A stretch of DNA of 64,000 nucleotides from Heterodera schachtii (lineage: Eukaryota > Nematoda > Chromadorea > Rhabditida > Heteroderidae), in the NCBI GenBank assembly GCA_023374025.1, contig SIJG01000081.1, forward strand, positions 428,083-492,082, given 5' to 3'. Shown in pieces: positions 49,001 to 61,000 of this stretch. Below the pieces are notes generated by a model. That model did no database searches and was not told the origin of the DNA. It saw nothing but the letters and a program-made list of their open reading frames with translations. The position numbers were made by a program, and so were the translations under genes. How positions within the stretch are numbered: the first letter of the stretch is position 1; each line of letters opens with the position of its first letter.

Positions 49001-52000
49001 AAAACATGACAAGCATGAAATGCATTGTCGAAAATTCGGCAACACTGACAATGTTACCGGCAGGTCAAACAAACACTCTTCTTCTGAAAACAGAGGAAGG
49101 TGTTCTGCTTGGTTCCATAAAAATTGTGCTGAAAGCATTAGCACTCGAATGCCAAAGCTTCACCAAAGCTTGGCAACGTTCATATGAAATAAATATTTTG
49201 GCGGGCAAAAGATGCCCAAAGATGGGCTCATGTGAAGGAAATTATTGTGGCGAAGTTCGCCACAATACTTCTATCCCTGAGCTAAACGATACCAACGGTT
49301 ATCCTGGCAATTCATTTTGCCTGGATAGTACCGCCTTTTGGGGCAACAAATGCCTCTTAGGCGGCAGTGCCTGCCTATTCTACCGTTGGTATGCAAAACC
49401 AAAATCCAAAACAGTCTATGAAGTCATAGGCTGTAATTCATGGGAATATGTTGTATATGCAACAATTCGCCTTGAGTCAATGAATGAAAAAGCCAAATCG
49501 AGCGATGTGTTCTTCTATCCAGGGAGGACACTGAAATGGAACAACATCAGTTTTACTCCCATAGGAGTAACATTTCCTCCTGCACCCGTCTTAAACTCTG
49601 ATTTTGTTTATGACGGGAACACAATGGCCTTGACGAGAGAGCCATTAAAAATAGACTTCAAATGCAGAAATCGCCAAGAAGCAATTGAATTCAATTGCAG
49701 TCTTGGCATACAAACATGCACCGATTGCCTACCCGATCACTCGGGAGGATTAGTGAACTGCAATTGCCGTTCACACAATCTGGAAAAATTAATGGAAAGT
49801 CCTGAGCGAAGGCTTCCATTAAACATCAAAAATTTTCAACTGAGAAACGGTGGGCGAAGAATTCTCGCTTTGACAGGATTTAGTCCTGTTCAATTGAACC
49901 TTCAGATCGAAGGTCTTCAAATGGCTTTGGAATTACACCAAAGTCTTTGCACAATTTTGCCATTGAACATTTCTGGCTGTTACAGCTGTTCAACGGGAGC
50001 ACAATTTAAGTATGTGTGCTCAACCAACTTTGGCAATGCACTTGCTGAAATTACATGCGACGATGGAACACATTTTTCCACTAAATGTGATTCCAACGCC
50101 ACAATTTACCAAACAATTTTGGCTTTCGATAAAGCCAGAATTCAAACTAAGTGCCAAACAAAATGTTTGGCAGGAAAAACACCATTTGAAATTGCTGGAA
50201 CATTGCATTATGCCCAGTATCAACAATTGGAAGATTTTAACTCTAATCTTTCCAAAAAACAAATTGGCCATTCAAATTGGCTGAATTGGAATTTTGATTG
50301 GAAGGCCACCCTTTGGTCCTTAATTGGCCTCCAATCATCCTTAACATTCTTAATGATTATTGGTGTAGGCATTATTTGCCTCATCATTTTCATTAAAATT
50401 TCACCCTTCTATAGACTTTGGAAATTAATTTCCTGGTCTCTGATGAGAAGGGACTACGGTATTGTCACAGTATTGCTAATACTGTACTTGGCGGGGGGAG
50501 GATCCTTCGGATGTGGTTATGCTGAATCACGTCCCGTCTTCCCCACCACTAAAAAATTCTTCAAACATGAGTCACCACGGACTCACAAAAATGACTCATC
50601 GAAAATTTTCGATTCAGAGTCTGATCACGTGATTTACGTGATGGCTAATCGTATAAAAGGGTGGGAGATTTCCCACCCAACCACATTTTTCAAATCAGAC
50701 ATAAGGGAAATGCCTATTCCCTTCCGAGAAGGTCCATTCTTCTCGGCTCGTCGGGTGAACATACCCGAGAATGCTGAGATCATCAAGGATCGTTTTTTTG
50801 AGTTTGGCGACCCAGAAATAGACCAGGAGGAGAGAGTTCCTCTCCGACGTGAACCACGCGTTCATCGTCAAACTGAGCCATTGAGCTCATGGATTGAGCG
50901 GTCTCATGGATCGCACTGGTATGAGACAATACGGGATCGCCGTATTGTCGATGAGGACCTTCGCAGAGAGCTTGGTAGAGGAGCCACTCTAATTGGCGAA
51001 CATTTTGGCAGAGCTGTCGATATTCATTTCGATGGACTCACCTGTTATGGTCCGGAGGGTCTATACCTTTCTCCGGGTCTAACAGTTCTTGACCATTTTG
51101 TGCGGTTGGGTCTCCAAGTAGACCCATTAACACCGTGCATACAAGAATATGTGGGCTTCAGCCCTCATGAGGGAGGGATGTTAGTCGATCTTTACCCGAT
51201 CGAGCTTGTCAGCATCCGACATCGAATCAGAGTTGCATGGAGAGCACCAGAGGAGAATGAACTTCATCCTCCTGCACGTTACCGAGCCCAATCCTCTGAT
51301 GGACATCTGGAGAACCGTCCTCAACGTGTGGTCCGACGACGTCCAGTGAACCGATGGTGAAAAGAAACTGATGGATGACGACAACAAAAAGAATGACGAC
51401 AACAGAATTGTCGCCATCCTCGAGGCCCGGAGAATGTCGCGGAAAGCGACATAAATTCATTAAACATTTAATTAGTTTTTTGTTCATTAATTTATCGATC
51501 AATTTTCTCTCAGTCGCTTCTTTTAATTATGAGTCATCCTTTTCCCTGTGCATTCATTTTCCCTATGAGTCATCGATCGATTTTTTGTATGTGCATTTGT
51601 CCACGTGATTTGCTCCGCCCCATTGATTTGTGAGGGTATAAAAGCCCGCCCCATTTTCATTCTCATCACTTCTTCTCAGAGCCACTTCCACTCACCAATT
51701 TATATTTAATTGAATAAAGAGTAAGAGAAAAGCTCTTCTCTCAATCTGTAAAAGGGACAATCAGGAGCCCTTTCATACAGACCATTAATTTGACCCCGGT
51801 TGGGTCATTAAGAGGGTTACAGAGAACTCTCAGTTTCAGTGTTCACATTTGGACATTGAAACCAGCACTTGCATTTTACAACACTGTCCCCGTTGGACAG
51901 GGAAAGGAAAGAATTCCCACGGAGGGAAAGATTTCCTTTCCAGTGATTTTTTGTCCATTCCGCGACACAAATTTTTCTATCGGTTTTTTTCCAATGTTAT

Positions 52001-55000
52001 TTTAAAAATTCAGCGCTCGAGAGCAAAAACAGGGATTTGTAGCCGTTTTTGCGCCAACAATTTTTTCGGGTGGGAGTCGGGAAACACAATACGCCTACTT
52101 TTTGTTTGTATCATAAAAAATCGTGAAATTAGTTTTTAACCCGCAATTGGAACACAATTGTCATACAAATTGCCATGGGACGGATCTCTCTGACAGATTT
52201 TCCCCTATTTTGGTTAACTTTACAAATTTAAGTCATTGCCATTTTTCAGTTTCGTGGCCAACGATTTCTTCACATCCTTCACTTTTACGACCGATTTGCA
52301 GCGTGTGTTGTTCGAGTCGAAGGGTCACCTGAAAGAGTGTGACTTCATCGAGTGTTTACAGTCGGCACAAAACGGGGTAAAATAAAAAACACCAAAAATG
52401 AATTTGTATACCTAATTGAAATCGGTTTATAATTTATTAAATTTATATATTATTTTTATGCAATTATTTTCAGATGCCACCCCAATGCATTGACATTTTG
52501 AACATTGCTGCGCCCGACGACCGGCGGACTGTGCTCAAAAATGACATTTTGACCTTCCAAATCAACAATTCATTCGAAAAACAAAATGTCCGTGATTTTT
52601 TAATACATTAATTTATTCCCCAAATCTTCGAAAAACTATAATATACAGAAAAAATAATAAAATAGGCTTTAAAATGAATGACACGGATTATCCCAAAAAA
52701 AGTGTGAGAATTCAAAAGTATGCCAAATTTGCAAATATTTATGAGACCATCTAATAAAATTCTCAACAAAAATAGTTTAAATATTTTCTGGTCTAAAACT
52801 TGTCGATTCAGCCTTTCAAAATTAGAAATTTTCAAAATACTTACAAGTTACTAATTTTTCATAAATTTTTCAAAAAAATCGCTTGTAGTTTTACAAAATT
52901 TATTATTGTCTTCCAATGTTTTTTCCCAATTCTTTTTTTTCACAAAAAAAATTTTTACACCGGAATAATTTCAGGATTACAAGCTCACCATCGGCATGGA
53001 ACAGTGCAGAATGGACGTGGACTTCAGCTTGATGGACCGGCTCAGCCCTTTGCTTTGTGTGCAGCCCTTTTTCACCACCAAAACCGCGGCACAAAACAAA
53101 TTGTCGCCCCCGCCAGCGCTGTTTCTGTCCTCCTCCGAGTCGGTGTATGTCGGCGGATTGAAAGACGACTTTGAAATGGGCGGCGGCGGTTGCTGCGGTC
53201 AGGGCGGCGAGCAGCCAATGCCAAAAACATTCCATGCCAAGTGCTGCTTCAACAAATTGTTGCTGAATTTGAGGTGTGATTTGGAATTTTAACGTATTCC
53301 GAATTTATTGAAATTTATTTTCCTGTCATTTCAAATTATTGTAAGTTCTACAATTAGCTGAACACACTCTCCATTGTCAGCGTTTGTTGCCGATCGGCAC
53401 TATCGGTCCCCTTAAATTTTCAAAATTTTGACCCAAAAATTATCGGAGCAGGACAAAACTCCGCCGCCGAAATTCCGCCGCCGAAATTCCGCCGCCGAAA
53501 CTCCGCCGGCCGAAACTCCGCCGAGACATAACTCCGCCGGGAAAAAAATTTTCTAACTTAGAAATTTTTCATGAAAAAATCTTAGAATAATTTTTTCTTA
53601 GAAAATTCGAAGAAAAAAGTAATTTCAAAAAATTTCAAGCGATTTTTTGAAAACTTAATGATGAAAAACTAAGATTTTTCAAAAAATTTTCAAAAAAATC
53701 GCCTGAAATTTTTTTTAAATGATCTAAGAAAAATTTTTTCTAAGATTTTTTTCTTGAAAAAGGCGTGCTGGGTTATTTCGTAAAAAACATGGGCGTTTTA
53801 AAAACTGCCAATTTTACGAGAAAAACTGTTCAAAAACTTATTAAATGGAACCAAATTATAATAATTTTACAAATTAGTAAGTATCATACAATTTTTTGAA
53901 AACTCAAAAAAAATTTCTGGAATTTTTCATGCTAATAAATCAATGGTTTTCAGAATTCCAATTGCCAACCCTTCCTCTTCCTCCGTCTCATCATCCCCTG
54001 CCGATGGCACTTTCGATTATCGCAAGCGATGCCTTCACCCGGAATATTTGCATCTCGCATTGGACAGTGTCAACTTGGAATTGCCCAAATTTTCGCTGGC
54101 CGATTTGTCCCTGTTTTGGACGCTCAGTTTGGAGTGCAAAACGGCAAAAGGTGTTTATACCATATTCAGCAAATATTTATTAAATTTCCCCGACGGCATT
54201 TAAATTTAAACTCATATTTTTTCAGGCACTTTTGTCGGCGATCCGTCGGTGCTCCAATGCCCCAGGGAAGCGATGACATTTTTCTTCGCGGACACTTCAA
54301 ATGCGGAAAAAACATTTGGAAACAAAGGGATGAAGTGAGTTTTTTTTGTTTTGTTTTGAAATGGATAAATTTAACGAATGTTTAAGAGTGCCTAATCAGC
54401 TTTTTTGGAAAAAAAATTTTTTATTCAAAAAAATTCATAGGAAATTTAGAAAAATAAAACATTTTTGTATGGAAACGAACGAACTGCTGCTCCCCAAATT
54501 GTCTGCCTTTAAAAAAATGTGCCCCAGAATGGTCAATGAATTTTTGGATGAATTTTTTTCAAATTTCCGTTCCTTGGGTTTATGATTTTTAATTCTTTAT
54601 AATATTTTAATTTGTTTATACAATTACATTACAATTTTAGGTTGGAGTTGCGCTACGATGCGCGGGACAAAGTGTTGAGCAAATGCATCATCCATCAAAG
54701 TGCCAACAACAAAAACAGTGGTGCCATGTCAAATTGCGGAGATGGTGGTGATTACGATGCTGAGGATGACGCCGAAAGTTTGCGGTCCGCCAAAAATATG
54801 TACGAGTCATTTTATCGTCCGTCCGAAGCGGACCGAGTGGAGGGACCATTCTCCAAGAAAAATGCCTATTTCACATACAATTGTGCATCCAATTCGGCAT
54901 TTGACCAAAAGGTTGGTTTAGTGTTTTGGTGGACTCAAATAAAACGCGGAATTTGGGTGCTTTTTTTGGGGTTTTACGGGAAATTTGGGCACATTTATCA

Positions 55001-58000
55001 ATGCGAAAAATTCGGTTTGTATTTCATAGGCCAAATCATCTAATTATTACCTTTCCCCTGCCCTCTTCCTTATTTTCAATAAAAAATATTTTTTTTTTAA
55101 ATAATTTTTTGCAACCTAAAATAATCTAGGAACCCAAAAGTTAGAAAAAAATTTTTTGTTAAGCAACAAAAAAGAATTTTAAAACACCACACCTCAAATC
55201 TTAAAACTTTTCTTAAAATAAAAATGAAATTCGCCACAATTTTTTTTGATAATTTGTTATTTTTTTTTTCGTTTTTAAATCCGAGTTTCGAAAACAAAAA
55301 AGCCGAGAAATTATTTTTCTTTTTTCAAGGACCAAAAATCAATTTCAGTTGAATAAAATGCACGAATAATTAATTATTAATTGAAAAAAAAAATTATACT
55401 CATTTATTGTAAGTACATCACTGTTTTCTGCTTTTGCCAGATTATTGTGGCCGGTGGACGGCACGAAATGTTGGAATTTGCCAAAGAGTGCCAACAGCAG
55501 ACAAACTTTGCCATCGAATTGTTCATCACACAGCTGAACATCGCATTTCCGTGCCACAAATTCTTTGAACTCCTCTACAACCGTTTTGTCTTCGATTTGG
55601 CACTTTGGCGCCCAAAATCGCCACATTTTGCCAATAAAATGGCGACAAATGCAATGAATGGCGGCGGCAACGCAATGGGCCAACAACAAAACAATGGCAA
55701 AACACGGCAACAATTCACCGAATGCTTCTCCTCATTTCTGCCGTTTAACGGTATTTTCCAATGCTAATTTTTAAATATTTTGCGCTGATTGTGACCGAAA
55801 AAAGCAGTTTATAGCAGTTTTGCGCCAAAAAATGAAAATTTTTTGCCATTTTGGTCTCCATTTTTAAAAATTTGCTAAATTCGGGTTTGGCGGTGCAATT
55901 ATTAGTATTCGCCGCCAGGAAAAATTTTTTTTGGAATTTTAATGCAATTTGTTAATTGCTAAAATTTCCAAAAAGAAAAGAAATTTCCCCTTTTCCTGTA
56001 CATTTTCTGCATTTCTTTCGGATGGCTCCGGGCCTAATTAAACAGGTTGGACGGAGCATTTTTCCCCTCATCCAAAACGAAAAATGGTTTTTTTTTTCCT
56101 GAAAATTATATATATATATATTTTTATTTTTTACTGGCTGTTTATGCATGTCTGCATCTGTTACTGATGGGAAAACAGAATATAACTACTACAGTAGTCT
56201 CGATCCTTTTTTTGCACAAAATTTTTTTCACATGAATTAATTTAAAAAAAAAACCGATTTCAAGGGACCACCGCCAACAACAACAACAACCATTTTGTTG
56301 ACGATCCATCGTCCTTCTTTGGTGCTGATCCATCCTCGGCATACCATCATCGATCCGCATCACATGACAATGCCAATGCCAAAAATGCCGGCGCCATTGG
56401 CGGCGGTGATTCGCATTTGCTGACCGTCGCTTTGCATGTGGCGAAGACGCAGTTGTTGTTGCAGACCACCGTTGACGGTACAACTGCTGCTGCTTCTGCA
56501 CCAAATAATGAGGACAATGCACAGGTTGGAGAAGAGTTATTAAAAATTTTGTTTTTTTTTATGCAGTTCAAATCCTTCAGCAATTTTTTTTGGAAAAATT
56601 TTTTGAAAAAATTAAATTTTTAATTTTTTTTTTCTCGTAATTTTCGTAATAAAATTTTTTTTAAACGTTTTTTGTTATCAGATTTGGTCTTAAAACCAAC
56701 AAATTTTCGTTTGTAGAGTGAAATGGGCGAGGACGATTCCCGGCCATTCAAAGCCCAACTTGTGGCCAATTTGGCGCAAACTGAATGCTTTTTGGTCTAT
56801 GGCTTTGGCGAGGACCCCGATTTGGCCTACTTTTTCCTGACTTCGTCCAAGGCCGAGCTCTACCATAACAGTACTATTTTATATATTTTTCTTGTTTAAA
56901 TCCTGTCTAACTATTCAGATTTGTTGGGCAGAGCAAAACCAATCTGTGCGGATGTTACGGATTCGCAACAGTTCGCCACGCCAACGCCAAAACAACGGGG
57001 CGAAAGTGTGTGCTGTTGCTTTGAGGATGGTTCAGCCACTGAGCAACACTTTGAACGGGTTGAGGACAACAATTTGGCAATTGCGCTCAAAATGCATTAC
57101 CAACCGGAGCCAAAGCACACAAAAGTGGGTTCAACGACAAAATGAAAATGAACAAATTTCATAAATTTATTTTTTTGGAAATGCTTTTATCAAAATTTTT
57201 TTTTATTGGTACTTAAGATGTTTTTTTTTCTTTTTGTAATAAATTGGAAAAATTCTAATCAAATTTGGTGTTGGTGACAAGGCCGAAAAGTATTGCCGTA
57301 TGAAAATTTTAGAATATTCTTCTTAAAATTTATATAAATAAAAATTAACAAAATCTTTTTTGGGTCTCCGGAAATAGTGATTTTACCAAGATTTTTATCA
57401 ATTTAAAAAATTTAGGAATTTTTAAATTAAATTAATAAAAAAAATTACCAAATTTTCTGTCGAAGTTTTTCAATGAATTTGAGGTGGAAATTATGTGCCT
57501 CCTCCCCCTTTTTGCAGAACATTTTGATCGCCTTTGGGCTGCGCAATTCGCTCATCCATTTGCGCCCATTTGCCAGCACTCGCTTCTTTTGGGTGTCCCA
57601 ATTTGCCAACTTTTTCACGGTGCCCGACTATGACGGAGTGCCGGGCTATGTGCTGCCTAAAGTTGAAGTGTGTGTGTGGAAGGGATGGATTAATGATTTT
57701 TACAATTGGCATTTTTTTCGATTTTTTGGGGGGAGGGGGTAAATGGAATTTTTTCGAAAAAAATTAAACGAAAAACAACCAATTTCTTTATTTTAGGCAA
57801 ATATGCATGTGCATTTGCAAAGTGTTTTTGTGGGCTATGACCACTGCTTGACAACGCCGTCCTCCCCATTCCAATTGAGGTTTGTTTATTTTGGGAATTC
57901 ATTCATTTCCATACCCTTTTTTCAAAATATGAAATTTATTTGACTGTTTTTTAGGGTTGAAATTGGCCTGGCCTATCTGACCTCAAACATTGTCAAAGAC

Positions 58001-61000
58001 ATTGCACGCTTGAAATTTGACTGCCATCTTCACGATTTGATCATGGTATGTTTTTATTAAAAAAAAAATCTTATATAAACAACCGATAAATAGTTTAAAA
58101 TGGGGTGCTTTAAAGTAGAGTTGAGCGAGACCGGGACCAAAACACGGACAACTGAGTACCAAAGTCCCGGTTTTGACCAGTTTTGATCGGGACCGGGAAA
58201 TTGGTCATTGACAGATCTTAAAATTGATAATAACTAAAAAACAAAATTTAAATAATTTTTTTTAAATTTTCTCAAAATTTATTTAACCCAACTTGCCAAT
58301 TCATATCGTATACTTGTCATAATACCGTAAACATGTGTATTTTACAAGCTATAAATAGGTATATCCAAAAAATGTATCTATAAAAAAAAAATTCGAAAGT
58401 AACTAAAAAAAAAGCTTTTTAAAAAATTTTATTTTAATTTTCTCAAAATTCATTTTACAAGTTTTCAATTTACATTTTTTGTTTTGCCATGGTACCAAAA
58501 AATCTATGTTATTTTATGAGCATAAAATATTTCAATTGAAAATTATTTTCCAGTGGATGCGCAAAAGGCCGGTAAAAAACATTGGGAACTGCTCCTCCTC
58601 CTCCGCCTCTGACCATGGCACCATCACTGAGACGTCCTCAGTTTCATCGTCCTCCTCCATTTTCACTTCGTCCAGTCACAACCAATGCCCGCCGGCTGTC
58701 AAAGTGTTTCATTGTGAGGCCATCCATTTCATTGTGGCGTTCACAATTGCGGTTGGCGAAGTGCCGGGCCCACTGTTTGACTTTGAATGTGCCAACAACT
58801 CAGTGACGGTCAGTCAGTTTCAGTCAGTGTTTTGAAGAAAAAATGGGTACAAAAAAAATATATTGGATCAATTTGGTTTGTTCTACAAAAGGTTGTGCAT
58901 CACACAAAGGGACTAAAAACGGGAACAACTCTTTTCTCCCCCGACCAAAAATTAAAAAAAAAAAAATTATTTTTTATAATTTTCCGGGGTGGAGACATAG
59001 GGCACCCTTAAAAATTGTACAATTTTTTATATGAGTGAAAAACTGTTGCCCGTTGGAACATTCACTAAAAGTTGAAGAAAAAAAATAAATAATCTCTAAA
59101 CATCGTAAGTGTGATCCAGTATTTGCCTATAGGTGTCCGCCTGAAAAATTTTTAAAATTTTGCATAATTTCTGTATGTAAACAATCGCTTTTTGGAATCG
59201 TGACAATTTAAAATTATATTTTTAAAAATATGTCAATTTTTTTGCGTGTCCAGACATTTGCGCCCCGGACATTTGCGCCTATGTCTAAAATTGGGTTCGA
59301 GCATACATTTTTTCAAGCCCCTGATAGCTTAAACACATTTAAAATTAGAAAATGTAATCTTCTAGTTTATTAGAAAAAATAATTCTGTTCTTTGAAAATT
59401 TAATTATTTTTTCAAAAATTTGCTGATGATCAAATTTCACTTCTAATCGCTTATTTAAAGCTGTTTAAGCTATCAGGGATTGAAAAAATTTTATTTGACT
59501 CCGATTTTGGACATAAGCGCAAATGTCCGGTGCGCAAATGTGGGGTAACCCAATTTCCGTACTTCAAAAAAAAACAAAAAAAAATTTTTTTTCAAGGTTT
59601 GGCTTTGCGCTGACACGGTCATCGAATTTGTGAACATTTTGGCGGAGTTGTACCGCTCGGACACTGTGCAACAACTGTTGTCAAATGACGCGCAGACGGA
59701 GATGGCACAACAGGAACGCCTCTACAAACTGATCGAATGCTCCAGCAAACGGAACGCGGCGGCAAATGCCAACAAACGGACGACGGAAAATGGCACCGGC
59801 GCCGGCGCATCGACAAACAGCAACATTTCGCTGGAGGAGGAGCAACGACTAATTGTGAGACAGACAAATTGTTGTTGTTTTTGTGTAGGGAGGAGGGACC
59901 AGGGATATTCATGAATATGAGGGTGCATCCCAAAATCACGCCGGGACAAAATCACGCCGCTAGAAATTTTTTAAAAATTTTCAAACCTAGAATTTTTTCA
60001 AGAAAAAATTCCTAGAAAAGTTTTTTATAAGAAAATTTCAAGAAAAAAAAAAAATTTTTTGCAAAATTTTCAAAAAATTTACTAATTTATCATAAAATCA
60101 CAAAAAAAAATCGCTGAAAATTTTTCAAAATTTTTTTTTTAAATTTTCTTATAAAAAATTTTTCTAAGAATTTTTTTTTTTAAATTTCTAGCGGCGTGAT
60201 TTTGTCCCGGCGTGATTTTGGCGGCGGGATTTTGTCATGTTCCCGAATATGAAACCCATTTCGACCAATTTTGAACTCCGGATCAGAATTTGAACAAAAA
60301 GTCGAAAATTCAAAAAAAAATACGATTTTGAAAATTTGTATTTTTACTTACAAATTAGTGTTTGAATTCAGGCCCGGGGTTCGAATTTCGAAATTTGTCG
60401 AAATGGATGTCATATTCGTGATCAGAGACCCCGAGAAGTCCCTAAATCTTTTTTTTAAATTTTATTTAATATGTAGGAAATAAGTACCTTTATTGGCATT
60501 TTCAACTATGCAAAAAGCGCCTAATAGTACCGGAATGCCGATTTCCGACATTTTTAGGTTCCGATTGCAATTTTTTAAACCTTCCCCAGAAAATGATGGA
60601 AGCGGCGATGAGCGATTTGTCGGCGACCATTCCGAAGAGTGCCACCAACACACGAAAAAGTGGTGCCGGTGGTGGAGGAGGAGGAGCAGCAAAAGCAGCA
60701 GCAGCAACACAACGAGTTGGTGGTGGTCGTCGTGCCCACCAAAATGGCACTACCAGCAAAAATTTGTTCGAAATTGACGAGGCCATCAACGATTTTGACG
60801 GCGGCGCCTTTGCTGGTGGATGCTCGCCACAAAACTCGTCTACCACCAGTACGATATACAATATTTTAAATCGGGAAATGATACTAAAAAAAATAGAGAA
60901 TTTTTAAGTTTTCGAGTTTTAGATTTGAAACCGGTATAAATTATTTTTTTCGAGAGTACCTCGCCCCACACCCCCGAATTTTTTTTTTTAATTTTGAATA

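Larger units (their letters stand above)
45550..51967 (+). mobile_element. BEL/Pao-like LTR element, gag-env only (no pol)
   Basis: Complete LTR insertion in atg-2 intron 10, same orientation as the host gene. It has two LTRs starting TG and ending CA, a 5-bp duplication, a probable primer-binding site and one long ORF. LTRs differ only by a 6-bp gap as far as I can see, so insertion is recent. There is no room for protease, reverse transcriptase, RNase H or integrase: only about 500 bp separate the zinc knuckles from the first envelope membrane segment. It must depend on another element for mobility. Confidence 0.9.
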
